From assembly GCA_030549495.1 (NCBI GenBank), contig JAUIRK010000801.1:1-64000 (forward strand): a stretch of 64,000 bases of DNA. Direction: 5' to 3'. This stretch comes from Nectonema munidae. Taxonomy: Eukaryota > Nematomorpha > Nectonematoida > Nectonematidae. A model generated the notes under the pieces. That model made no database searches and was not told where the DNA came from. It saw nothing but the letters and a program-made list of their open reading frames with translations. A program made the translations under genes and the position numbers. Below, piece by piece: positions 1-10,230 of this stretch; positions within the stretch are counted from its first letter, which is position 1, and each line of letters begins with the position of its first letter.

Positions 1-18
1 CCACTTTGAGAAACACTG
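1..18 (+). mobile_element. hAT-type terminal repeat, right end (partial)
   Basis: The window opens with CCACTTTGAGAAACACTG, whose reverse complement starts CAGTGTTTCTCAAAG. That is the usual form of hAT terminal inverted repeats. The rest of the element lies outside the window, so the other end and the target duplication cannot be checked. Confidence 0.4.
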
Positions 19-280
19 GGCTAGACGAACAGTAGTGGATGATCTCAATTGTGTGTTAAAGTGGTAAAACTTGATAGGATATTTTGTTAAAAGCGAACTG
101 AATTAGTAAGAAATTGTAATAGTGAAGTGAAGTTTCCTTTAGATTAAGATAGAGTGGTAAGGTATTATTGAATACTTCAAGTTTTGTGATTGATGTAGTA
201 TGTTAGGCATTTGTGATAGAGAGAAAATAGAGATAAGTTAGGGAGGACCCATGTTTTAAGGACGAGCCACTGGAAATTAT
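19..280 (-). mobile_element. LINE fragment, post-YxDD part of reverse transcriptase
   Basis: Bases about 38-135 closely resemble 57,417-57,545, where the minus strand encodes the stretch just after the reverse-transcriptase YxDD-like motif of a LINE. No open frame is left. The fragment lies on the wrong side of the 281-625 fragment for a collinear element, so it is either a separate copy or a rearrangement. Confidence 0.4.
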
Positions 281-625
281 TCAGTATAGTAGGACAGGAA
301 ATGAAATCTTTTGTAAATCAATTTTGTGATTTTGGGGTGAATCCTTATTGTATGATATTGCTGCGTTTTTAAGAGAGAAAAAGATTTTGAATAATTTTTG
401 TGAAGGGTTTTTCAAATGTGTGAAGAATTTTAGGTAGAGTTGGAAGGTTAGCCCAAGATATTTTATTTGATTCCGTGGAGATTTTATGTTCGTTGTGCTG
501 ATTTGTAAGGGTAGTGGTTTAATTATTCTTTTAGGGTAAAAATATTTTTGTATTTTTATGCTTCGATTTTGATTTGTTTTATTAGGGAATGGGATTACTA
601 GGGATTTTTGGTTTCCTAAGAACAT
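281..625 (-). mobile_element. LINE reverse transcriptase thumb fragment
   Basis: The minus strand encodes 114 residues containing IKYLGLTFQ and a following TH-rich stretch. This is the conserved KYLGL(T/I)(F/L)D block just after the palm domain of non-LTR reverse transcriptases. No YxDD motif or endonuclease is present in the piece. The composition (CA-rich on the coding strand) matches the LINE fossils at 14.9-17.5 kb and 57.0-58.3 kb, so all three are probably one family. Confidence 0.55.
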
Positions 626-852
626 GAGAATGAAAAAAGAAGGTCATTAAAATGATAAAAGTGAGAAGGGGTTTGATAAAGATTAGCCATAGTCTTTCTT
701 TCTTCGTAGCTCTTTTTTCATTAGAAATTTATATTCTTCAATGTGTGTTTGAAAAATTTTTTATAAGGATAAAATTACTTTTTTCCTCTCTCAAAGCATT
801 CTGACTGATTAAAGAATCTTCTTGATGATCTTAAACTTTTTTTTTATCAGTA

Positions 853-1146
853 TCGTGTATCAGTGGCGGATCCAAAGTGGAGGGCTCATGGGCCTAGGCC
901 CCCCTATGAAAAATGGCTTCGAAAATTACCCTTACTAATGTATACCCTTACATATATAAAAGATAAATTTTTGCAATTTATTCATGACAAAATAATGTTA
1001 AAAATATGAAAACATAGGTAATTAGTGTATTCTAAAAGACATAATACAGGTCTCGTATTTTCTGAAGACTTTTAGCAAAATTGCAAAAAAATTAAATAGA
1101 TTTCGGCCCCCCTATAAGAAATTCTGGATCCGGCACTGTCGTGTAT
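853..1146. mobile_element. hAT MITE with perfect 8-bp target duplication
   Basis: The element proper is 861-1138 (278 bp). It starts CAGTGGCGGATCCA and ends TGGATCCGGCACTG, a 14-bp inverted repeat with one mismatch. It is flanked by TCGTGTAT at 853-860 and again at 1139-1146. An 8-bp duplication and CAG...CTG ends are the hAT signature. Just inside each end is a C-rich block (GGCCCCCCTAT). There is no coding capacity, so it is non-autonomous. A sister copy is at 9,628-9,898. Confidence 0.88.
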
Positions 1147-1859
1147 TTTATTAACACGCCTGAATATTTGCCAACCAATCTCAGTTCAAAGGTTTTTTTT
1201 CTGTTGAATCATTCGTGATGTTCATTGTTCAACTACAAAAAGTTATCCACGTTCTACATCTAAAAAATTCTCTCTTTGACGCAAAAAGAAAAAGATGGAC
1301 AAATTCAATTTAAATTAAAAATATATTGATAGTGACAAAATTTTCACATATTGGCATCTGTGCCATTTTTGATAAATCTGACCTATTCTAAATATTCAGA
1401 TTTCCTACCCATCTTAGCTAAATGTTAACTGTAATCCTAGATGATAAGCTATAGATTTAAATATTTTTCATATGTAAAAGAGGAACTTCTTTTTCACAGT
1501 CAAAATCTTTTTTGAAGCATCTAATATTATATAATTAAACCACTTCCTAGTTCATTAGAACATGGTAGATTTTCCATTTAGTCAAGATACATATTATTTT
1601 TAATTATTTTTTTTGATCACACGTACTCTTTTGAATTAGTTTTCAGATTGCTTCCATCTCTAATACTAAGATTTTGTAATACGTTTGTTTTTTTAAATAA
1701 ATATTTTATACTCAAGATGATTGAAGAAAGTATTATAAGCAAAAATATTAAAAAAAAAAAAGGTATATTTTTACTATATAATTAATATAACGATTTTTTG
1801 AAAAAATTTTACAGAACTGATTTTCAGGCATACATCACTAATTCAATCGCCACTTCCAG
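1147..1859. other. AT-rich stretch without recognised features
   Basis: Very AT-rich sequence between the hAT MITE and the satellite array. I see no plausible exon, RNA gene or terminal repeat in it. Confidence 0.5.
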
Positions 1860-2965
1860 ATATTTTTTAACTATGATATCCAAAATAAGCAGTGCCGATT
1901 TGGTATAAAAACTAATATTTTATTTGAAAGAGATATTTTATTATTTGAAAATATTTTTGAAGACAATATCTAGAAGTAAACCGCAAAACTGATTAAAGAT
2001 TTCAGATATTTTAAAACCAGTAATACCAAAGCTGAATCCAAAAATGAAATCAGAATCTTCCATTTGGTATAAAAACAGATATTTTATTTAAATTTCAAAA
2101 ATATTTCTGTAGACATTAGACGTAAATTCAACATTTGATTGACCCTTACAGACATTTTAAAAACTCTAAATGCGAAAACTGAGTCCAGAAATAAAAATTA
2201 TCATGGTCGAATTGGTATAAAAACATATATTTAATGTAAATTTGAATCAATATTTTTGGAGACGAATTTTAGAACTAAACAGCAAATTTGATTGATAATT
2301 ATAGGTATTTTCAAATCCTAACTGCAAAAAGTGAGTCCATAAATGAAATTAACATGGTTGATTTGGTATAAAAATATATATTTCATATAAAATTTGAGAT
2401 ATTTTTGAAAACAGTTTTGAGACTTAAACCACATATTTTATTGAAGCGGAAGATATTTTCAAACTTTAAAAGCAAAAACTGAGTCCAGAAATGAAACTAA
2501 GATGGTTAATTTGGTATAAAACATATAATTGGAGAGAATATTTGTGGAGATAGTTTTCAGACGTAAACAGCAATTTTGATTGACACTGACAGATATTTTA
2601 AATATCCAAATGCAAAAACTGATCTCAGAAATGAAACTAGCGTGGTTGATTTGGTATAAAAACATATATTTCATGTAAAATTAGAGAGAAAATTTTTGGA
2701 GATAGTTTTTAGAAGTAAACTGCATATTTGATTGACCATGTCAGATATTTTAAGACCCCTAAATGTGAAAACTGAGTTCAAAAATGAAACCAGCATGATC
2801 GATTTGGTATATTTCATGTAAAATTTGAATGAATGTTTTTGAAGATAATTTTTAGAAGTAAACCGCAAATTTGATCAACACTTATAGGTATTTTCACATC
2901 CTAAATGTTAAAAATGAGTCCAGAAATGAAACCAGCATGGCCGATTTAGTATTAAACATATATAA
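1860..2965 (+). repeat. Satellite array, about eight ~150-bp monomers
   Basis: The anchor ATTTGGTATAAAA (or a near form) recurs near 1897, 2062, 2210, 2361, 2510, 2649, 2802 and 2943, giving periods of 139-165 bp. Each unit also carries AACTGAGTCCAGAAATGAAA just before the anchor, a TTTTTGGAGAC-like block and AGAAGTAAACCGCA. Units differ by many substitutions and small indels, so the array is old. Short open frames on the minus strand inside it are by-products of the repeat and are not genes. Confidence 0.88.
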
Positions 2966-3289
2966 AATTTTAAATTATAAAAAAATTTTTAGAATTAAAA
3001 CTGGCTACAATATAGTGAATATCTTTATTAAGAAGAAGAAAATTTATTAATTGATAAAATAAAATTGGAATAAATGCCCATAAATAAAAAATTTAAAAAG
3101 AAAAAGAACTGCCATATTTTTAGTTAGGTAAAATTCAAAAGGCCTGCATGCCGCTGGTATGAATAAAAAAAAGAATTGATAAGACTTACGCCAATGATGA
3201 AACGAACACATCAATAGATATAAGGTTTCAAAAATTTTGAAAAAAATCCTACATTTGTCCATTATCTACATTTTAAATATTTTTTGCAC

Positions 3290-3830
3290 GATTTCATATT
3301 TAGATAAGAGAAACCTCATTTTTTGAGTCGTTCACGCATTGCTTATAGAAAAAATCATTAATTATTATCTTGAAAATCAAAAAGATGTGTTTGTTTTCCT
3401 CGATTTAACTTGCGCTTTTGACTCTATATCCCATAGTTTTATACTGAGGAAACTAAATTCTTGTGGGTTTGGGTCAGATGCATTGAAAATTTTCTTCCAC
3501 TATCTAACCGGTAAAACACAAATAGTATCCATTCATAGATCCGAATCTTATGAATCTGAGGTATCTTCTGATGTACCTCAAGGTTCAATATTCGGTCCAT
3601 TATTCTTTTCTATATTGATAAATGTTATCTTTACCTCTAATAAAAATATTGACATGCTTTTTTTGCCAGATGATATTTCCATCATTATTCCATTTGATCG
3701 AAGTAAAGATGTTATATCAGCAAAATGAATCTTGACCCCAAACATGGAAATAATCCATAGTTGGTTAACGAAGAATAATAATCTATTTTTAGATGAAAGC
3801 AAGACAAAGGGAAAATTTTATTGATTTTAT
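3290..3830 (+). mobile_element. LINE reverse transcriptase palm fragment (CR1/Jockey group)
   Basis: An open frame at 3339-3728 encodes 129 residues of reverse transcriptase. FLDLTCAFDSISH is palm motif A, VPQGSIFGPLFFSILIN is motif B, and FLPDD stands where F/YADD (motif C) should be. The catalytic aspartates are partly kept, but an inserted residue spoils the motif. Traces of frame continue past the stop to about 3,830. The order and wording match the plus-strand LINEs at 58.3-62.9 kb. It is truncated at both ends. Confidence 0.75.
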
Positions 3831-4484
3831 TACTTTTTGATACTTTTTAGAATGAATCTTTCAATCATTTAGTCAACTGTGTACATTTTGTACACGTATA
3901 TACTAATGAAGATAAAATTTTTGCATACATTTGAGGGTTAAAACAGCTGTATTCATGCCATAAATTGAAAAATCAATACTTTTATATCTAGAGGATTTGA
4001 CAGCTAAATATTCACTTTCATGTATATTACATTAACAAATACAGATATTGATCGGAAATCTTTAATCTTAGCTTACATATGCCGAAATGCTTTCTAGTGA
4101 AAAACATTAAAATTTATGAAAGTTGGCCAATTTTTAAAAAAAAATAAGCTTCTTTTTTTGTTCTTAAAAATAATACGTTCTATAAAACATGTTTATGCTA
4201 AAGTTTAGATATAATAAACTTTTAGTGTTTTTCTTTATTAACTTAGCAATTCCTATTTAATTTCAGAGAAGGATGTAGAGAGGGGTAAAGGGGGCCATTC
4301 CTCCCTCCCACGGGAGTACCATTCTTTTTTTCCAGCTAGATAATGGATTTATGTGCTTGTGTGTGAATGTATATGGCAAAGAAATCCTAAATATTTCCAA
4401 TTAACTTGCCCAGACAGACGTCTTCACAATGGCTGTAAAGTCTTTATGGTGAATAGCTAAAATGAAAATGAATTTTAAAAAAAA
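3831..4484. other. Non-coding stretch downstream of the PH-domain gene
   Basis: AT-rich sequence between the LINE fragment and the 3' end of the minus-strand PH gene. A small GC-richer patch at 4,270-4,325 (GGGGGCCATTCCTCCCTCCC) stands out, but I cannot assign it. Confidence 0.4.
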
Positions 4485-4490
4485 TTTATT
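4485..4490 (-). promoter_or_regulatory. Candidate poly(A) signal of the PH-domain gene
   Basis: AATAAA on the minus strand, about 30 nt after the TAA stop at 4522-4520. It suits the 3' end of the last exon. AATAAA is common by chance in DNA this AT-rich. Confidence 0.45.
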
Positions 4491-4519
4491 TAAATGATCT
4501 GTTTGGTCCAGTGTATCGT

Positions 4520-4685
4520 TTAGTGTTTACTATAAAAGTTCATGGATTTACTCTTTTCCACAACTTCTCTCGCTATAATTTCATTCAAACTCAAAATTTT
4601 CTTTCTTTTCTCCTTTTCTTCATCAATCTTGTGTATCATTGAGTGCGAAAAATCTCCACATATGCTTTCCATGTAATCTTTAAGT
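4520..4685 (-). CDS. PH-domain protein, last exon (C-terminal coiled coil)
   Basis: The acceptor is ...CAATTTTCAG|ACTTAAAG. One base completes the codon left split by the previous exon (GG|A, Gly), followed by 54 codons and TAA. The encoded tail is highly charged and helical: it contains KIDEEKEKRKKILSLNEIIA and ends FYSKH. The frame is fixed by the previous exon's phase. Together with the preceding exon (IPERY...EEKLKRERLKEHYKDIL) it resembles, from memory, the conserved C-terminal helix of PLEKHA5/6/7-type PH proteins (IPERY...SPEEL...EKQ...EQEKR). That assignment is tentative; the exon itself is well supported by frame and splice signals. Confidence 0.75.
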
Positions 4686-5447
4686 CTGAAAATTGAAACA
4701 TATGTTATGCAAAAATTAAAGCAGAATTTTAGTATTAGGTAAATATAATTTTGATAAAAAACAAATTTCGAATTTTTTAAAAAATAAATACATTTTTAAT
4801 GTGAATTTGCTATCTCATCTTCAATGGTCGTAGATGTTACCTTTTTATAATTAAAAAGAACTCCTTTGACTGAAAACTTAGGTACACTAAAATATCAAGT
4901 TTATACAGCAATTTTGCGTCGCATGCTCCAATTCCAGCTCAGAAGTCTTGTATATACGTTTCTCGTTATTTCAATTGGAAATATCTAGCTTCTTTGCAAT
5001 ATAAATTTCGCAAAAAAATCATATAAAAATTTAAACTTATAGGTAAATAAATATATTCGCTATATTTTATGAGCTTTTTAGTTAAAAAATTCTATATGAA
5101 TAATTATATTCATTTTATGATTCATTTCGGTAATAAATAAAAAATTTGTATCAATTTAGTTTAAAAATGCAGACTTTTAAAAGTTCATTATTTTAGCAAA
5201 ATTCGTTGAGTACAAGGTTGGGAAATATACCGTTCAGTTAAGAAATCATAAAAGTTGTGAACAAAATGCAAATTGAAGTAAAATCCAGAGCATAAAATTT
5301 AGGAATCTGAAGTTTCAGGATCGTTTTATTGATGACGGAAATACACCTATACGATAATGAGAATGATGATATGGTTGATGAGTGGGATATTGATGATGAA
5401 AATAAAGAAAAAGGTGATGATGAATAGGTTGATTGATGTCGACTTAC

Positions 5448-5581
5448 CCTTGCTTTGAAAGTATATCCTTGTAATGTTCCTTCAATCTTTCTCTTTTCAA
5501 TTTTTCTTCATCCGAGATGAGTTCCTGGTTGCAATCTATTGCGTATCTTTCAGGAATAAAAACTTTTTCAGGAATTGACAA
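5448..5581 (-). CDS. PH-domain protein, penultimate exon
   Basis: The acceptor is ATGATTTTAG|TTGTCA and the donor is CAAGG|GTAAGTCG, a near-ideal donor. The exon is 134 nt, starts in phase 0 and ends in phase 2, and the other two frames contain stops. It encodes LSIPEKVFIPERYAID followed by a Lys/Glu-rich helix ending DILSKQ. The next exon begins with exactly the one base needed to finish the split codon. The IPERY motif followed by a charged helix is the clearest family clue outside the PH domain (compare PLEKHA5/6/7), but I cannot confirm it without a search. Confidence 0.78.
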
Positions 5582-6146
5582 CTAAAATCATGTAAAATTG
5601 CTCAAAATAGAAATCAAATCTTTGGAATTTGTAATACTGAATTAAAAGATGCGCATGCAAATCAAGCAAAGCTAAAAGAAGTGAAGTGTTAGAGAAAGGA
5701 TATAGATTAGTTAAATATACTACTAGAAATGATTTTTATTAGAATAGATTAACTTGTCCCAACTTTTGAAAATGAAATTTCACTTGCTCAAAAATTGTTC
5801 TATGTTCTCTATTGTAAAATTTGGTCCAAAATTAGTTTAATTTCCGTCTGCAATATGTCCGTATCTATACTTTTCATTCACCTATTCACTAAAATCAAAT
5901 GAGGAAGTTTGAAAAATCAAACTTCAAATATTTTTAATAATTTCTCCTTAACTTTCACATATTTTTGATATTAGTTAATTTGGTAAGAGATGAAACATTT
6001 GGTTTATCAGTTTTTAGCCGTATTTGCCCAGTTTAGCTGAAAGATCAGTAATCGAGTTTAGAGTCTATCTATACATAGGATAGATACACTGAAATATACA
6101 CGATATTTTCTCCTTTATATCCCATTAAAAATAATAATAAAAAAAC

Positions 6147-6254
6147 TTCATGATCGATTGTCGTCAGGTCAAACTTTTTCCCATTTTCCATGATGTCTAA
6201 GAATGGCTCCGAATTTTCTTTTTCAATTTTACTCAGTGATAAGTTGTGGATGTT
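6147..6254 (-). CDS. PH-domain protein, internal exon
   Basis: The acceptor is TTCTATTTTAG|AACATCCAC. The exon is 108 nt (36 codons, phase 0 to 0) and encodes NIHNLSLSKIEKENSE and then FLDIMENGKKFDLTTIDHE. The other frames are closed. The proposed donor GAA|GTTTTT is weak, which is the main doubt. The phases agree with both neighbours (7,208 and 5,581). Confidence 0.62.
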
Positions 6255-6363
6255 CTAAAATAGAAAATATAGAATGAAATTTGAAACACGTAAGAACATC
6301 CTATATTTTATGGCTCATGGTAGACACACCATCTATCTAAATGTAATTATTCATTGATTATAT

Positions 6364-6457
6364 GCGCAGTCGAGAAAATCCACTCCCGGTAGGCGAGATC
6401 GAACCCAAGACCTTAAGTTATCGAATCCAGCATCTAACCAACCCTACTCACGCCCCA
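6364..6457 (-). mobile_element. tRNA-derived SINE copy
   Basis: On the minus strand it reads GGGGCGTGAGTAGGGTTGG, TTAGATGCTGGATTCGATAAC and then GGTCTTGGGTTCGATC. The last block matches the RNA polymerase III B box (GGTTCGANTCC) and the head resembles an A box. It is the same family as the copies at 9.29, 12.8, 23.2, 43.7 and 53.0 kb. It lies in an intron of the PH gene, sense to the gene. Confidence 0.8.
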
Positions 6458-6621
6458 AGTGCCCGTTTTAGCTTGAATCAATTTTCAAATGAAAATTCAA
6501 TATATTTATAATTATATATAACATGTATATCAGTATAATTCATTAATATTAATCTCTGTGTAAAAATAGTTTCATTTTTTATGAAGACTTTCAAAATTGA
6601 TACTTTTCTTACTTCTTCTCT

Positions 6622-6665
6622 AGGCGTGAGTAAGGCTGGTTAGATACCTGCTTTTGCTACAAGAA
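6622..6665 (+). mobile_element. SINE head fragment
   Basis: GGCGTGAGTAAGGCTGGTTA matches the first ~20 bases of the SINE family. The B box is missing, so only the 5' head remains. It lies close to, and inverted relative to, the copy at 6,364-6,457. Confidence 0.6.
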
Positions 6666-7207
6666 GGTGTGAAATGTAATTTGAATCGGCGTAGTTGGAA
6701 AAAACGAGATCGCAACAGCACTATTTTCTACACTATCCACTTTATTTGTATATTTTAGTTGAATATAACACTTCTACAACATGATCTAAGCTTTGATGTA
6801 CATATAAATATCCTACTTTTCTGTCTTGTATACGTGTTCATAAATTCCATATATTTGTACCATACTTGAGTTTTTATTATTATATAAATTCAGATGTCGC
6901 TTAACAACGGAATCCCGGAGGATTTTGATGAATCCCCGTCTTTCATTCATTATGTCGTAAAAAGTAGTTTGGAAAAATTTAACTTGAAATGTTATTGCTA
7001 GAAAAACTCATCGTTTACTTTCAAATGATTTTTCGTATTAATTATTTTTGTTAGAAGCATAACATTTAATTCTTGACTTTTTTCAATTATGTAAAAATCT
7101 GGCAAATCTACATTAACTCTTTTTGGAAAACAATAAAAAGCGCTAAACTTTTTTCGTTCGAGTTATAAAATCGAAATAACATGGAAAGAATACAAACTGA
7201 AAAATAC

Positions 7208-7341
7208 TTTGGGCTTGGCATAAGAAGGAGTATTGTTATTCAGATGCACATTTTTATCTGATATTTCGGAATGGTTCACTTCCATGAGAGGAATCTTTTG
7301 TTTTCTGGTGCAAGCAGGTACGGACTTGGATCTAATAAAAT
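7208..7341 (-). CDS. PH-domain protein, internal exon
   Basis: The acceptor is a strong pyrimidine tract ending CTCTTTTTAG|ATTTTATT. Two bases (AT) complete the codon opened by the previous exon (C|AT, His), followed by 44 codons to AAA|GTATTT. It encodes FIRSKSVPACTRKQKIPLME and a polar, Asn-rich tail ending SYAKPK. It is GC-richer than the flanking intron. The basic, Ser-containing start may be a regulatory or linker region. I recognise no domain. Confidence 0.68.
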
Positions 7342-8109
7342 CTAAAAAGAGTAACAATAATACAAAAATGAAATCTAAAAAGCTCACAAATCTAAAACTT
7401 ATGAATGGGTAAATTAAGTATAAAAAATTTAACTCTCTCCTTTTCTCATCTGCTTTAAATGGAAAATGGGACACAATTGAGCAATGTTCGTCAACTTTTC
7501 CATTCTCAACATCAATTTAGTGAGGAAAAATCAAATTTATAATAGTATGTAATAATTTTGTTTATATTCTCTAATTTTAGTGGTATTTTTTGCTTTCCAA
7601 TATTATATCCGAATTTTCTTATAACTAATATGTGAATTTTAATAATATTGACTTTACCACCAACAATAAAATATAATTTGAACATTTTTACTTTTTTTTT
7701 TAATATTTTTACAAAATATTGCAATAAAGCTGAAAATATTCAATTTCATTTACGATAAAATTTTTCTACAATTCTGTTTAGTAAACTTATTTTAAAATTT
7801 ATTATTTTAGAATGCTGTAGCAAAATGTTGCGAAAACTTGCATAAATTAAACGCACTAACTTTTTTCAGACGTCATTTGTAATTATTATAACTACAACGA
7901 TATTTGAGTTAAGTTTGAAATTTTAGAACTTTAAAGTCTATGCTTTTAAAGTGAGGACACTTTCTTAATGAGTAACTTTTTTTTAAAAATCCATGTATAA
8001 AAATATTCCAGATTTTGTGAAAATCTTTACATTTAGCTCAGATGACTTTTCATCTAAAAATTGGTAAACCTGTTTGGCTTAAAAAGAATTTAGTCAAATT
8101 GGAAAAATT

Positions 8110-8345
8110 CAGTTAAATCCGGTTATCACCGAAATTTTAACCATAGAACTTTTTGCTGAAAGACTTTGCCGTAAAGTTTTTCGTCGCAAGGGCTTTTGCC
8201 GCTACGACTTATCGCCACAACTAACTTTTACAGTAGATAATTATCCTCACAGACTAGGATCTTTCTACATTGTCTCAAGGCAATTTAATCTTATACTTTT
8301 ATAACTAAATGTACGAAATTTTTGCCGCAAGGAACTTTTCCAGTA
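8110..8345. repeat. Degenerate TTTTGCCGC-type short repeat patch
   Basis: Motifs close to CTTTTGCCGCNANGACTT recur (8160-8215 and 8318-8340: GACTTTGCCGTAAAG, GCTTTTGCCGCTACGAC, TTTTTGCCGCAAGGAAC). A related patch is at 30,385-30,430 (GCTTTTGCCGTC, TGTCGCAAGGATTT). They look like decayed units of one short-period repeat or a repeat-rich mobile element. It lies in the intron between the exons ending at 10,231 and starting at 7,341. Confidence 0.45.
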
Positions 8346-9289
8346 GACTAGCTATCTAATAAGTAACCAGAATAAATTTTCCAATATTTTTTTAAATATT
8401 AAAATTTCAATTCATATTAATTTTGAGCAAAAAAAATGACGATAACTGTCGCTGTGGCAAATTGTCCTTTCTGAGAAGTACCTTTCGATAAGACCTACGG
8501 ATTCGGCAAAAATTCTTAGAACGGCTATTTTTTATATGTAGAATAGAATACATAAAAAAGGCGTAACTTAGTAATAAAATGACTACGTAACCTATAAGGA
8601 ATTCCGGTCGCCATATGGCGTAGCGATCTGAGCTTGACCTATTGATAGCGTCGTACACCAAAATTATGGAAATTTTATTGAAGATTTTTCCTGAACAGAA
8701 GAAAGAGATGGTCAAGACCCTGGGTTGAAAAGACCCTAAGCTTCCATCGATACCCACTTATTAGTCCAAATTACCAGCTATACAAGTTAAAAATAGCCTT
8801 TATATTTTAGATTTGAAAGCACAAAGTACCAACAAACTAAATTCTCTAAAAGATTATCTTCAAAAATTCTGCTTACTACTTTTTGTCGATATCTTTGATA
8901 GGAAATGTTTCATGTGACTTAATATTTACGCACAGAGAAGCATTGTCTTGATTCAGTGTTAAATTCTAAAATCCGATGTTCGTATTATAAATCAAGTATA
9001 TCCCGTACATTTAGAATATAGAATTGTTCGGCTTAGACATAGCCTTTGACAAGATGAAACTTTTTAAAAGTTTGACTACGCTAAAATCGTCAGTTAATGA
9101 GGGCTTCATGTGAGTAGCTCATTTTGAAAAATTTTAATTTAAACAAAAGTTGGAATGTTTCTCAATGCAGTTATTTATTTATCTTGAAAGTCGCTTTTCT
9201 GTTGCTTCAAATCTTAAACCTGCGGGTAATACGCTACAATTTTACTTTTATCAACATTGACAATTTTTTGAAAAATAAAGGTATCGTGG

Positions 9290-9420
9290 GGTGCTTTCAT
9301 TGAGAAGGCATGCGTGGGCCGCTTGTATCGAACTATGAGAAAAGTGCGCTTAATGCGGGATCGAACCCAAGACCTTGAGTTATCGAAACCCAGAATCTAA
9401 CCAACCTTACTCACGCCCCT
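9290..9420 (-). mobile_element. tRNA-derived SINE copy, long
   Basis: On the minus strand: GGGGCGTGAGTAAGGTTGG, TTAGATTCTGGGTTTCGATA, TTGGGTTCGATCCCGC (B box), then a body with CATAGTTCGATACAAGCGGC. The body aligns with the 43.74-kb copy past the tRNA-like head, which shows a real SINE rather than a tRNA gene. It is inside a PH-gene intron. Confidence 0.85.
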
Positions 9421-9619
9421 TCAATCTTCATTCAACATTGAAGACGAAAGGAAAGTAGAGAATAGAGCTTTCTTAAAGTACATGCTGAGAAGACGCGACA
9501 TTTTAGCCGGTATAGATATTATAGCTTTGGTAAAGGAAGAGTACACTTTCATTCATATAAAAATATAATAAAGTCATCACAATGGTGGTAATCAGATAAA
9601 ACATTTCAAACAAAATATG

Positions 9620-9906
9620 ATACCAGGCACTGGCGGAACCAAAGGGGGTGTCTATTCCTCGCCCCCATGAAGTGAGGCCTCAAAAATTCTTGTTTCAATT
9701 TTTTGAGACCCTTAATTCATCAGGATTTCTATGGTATTGTCATTTTATCTGTTTGGTTTTGCAAAATTGGTTTTTGTTAACAAATGTTGGCGGAGACGAT
9801 GATGCAGCGTCTGAACTTTAAAAAACTAGCAAAATTAATATATCAAATTATACCCCTTTCCTATAGTCGATTTTTGGATTCGCCACTAATACCAGGACTA
9901 AAGCTA
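9620..9906. mobile_element. hAT MITE with perfect 8-bp target duplication
   Basis: The element is 9628-9898 (271 bp). Its ends are CACTGGCGGAACCAA and TTGGATTCGCCACTA, an imperfect inverted repeat matching the 861-1138 copy (CAGTGGCGGATCCA). ATACCAGG flanks it at 9620-9627 and 9899-9906. The subterminal C/G-rich blocks are kept. It is non-coding and sits in an intron of the PH gene. Confidence 0.85.
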
Positions 9907-10230
9907 CGCCTGGTAACACATTTTCTTGTAAGTGATTGATCTGATGATGAGCTTAGTGGTTGAAAATTGAAAGTTCCTTTAATATATTTTCTATATGAAT
10001 GGAATTTTACTTACCCTTTATCGGCTTTACATTATTTTTATTCATATGACAACGCAGCATCATTTCATCTACATTTTTCATATATTAATATATAAATAAG
10101 AAGGATGATGCTGAAGGTTGGCCACCATCTTTAGCTTGAAATAATTAAAATAAAAAAGACAACCAACAACTTAAGAAAAAATTTCTTCAAGTCATGTTTG
10201 AACGCTTTACACTTGATATTCGTTGCTCAC

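Noticed and set aside
2459-2868. Two similar minus-strand open frames
   Set aside because: They lie inside the ~150-bp satellite, and their likeness reflects the repeat unit.
5341-5435. Acidic open frame MTEIHLYDNENDDMVDEWD
   Set aside because: Only about 30 codons and within an intron of the PH gene on the other strand. The resemblance to a piggyBac acidic N-terminus is not backed by following motifs.
8407-8757. 116-codon minus-strand frame with a hydrophobic segment
   Set aside because: No splice phase fits the PH gene exons on either side and no family is recognisable. Probably chance in a repeat-bearing intron.
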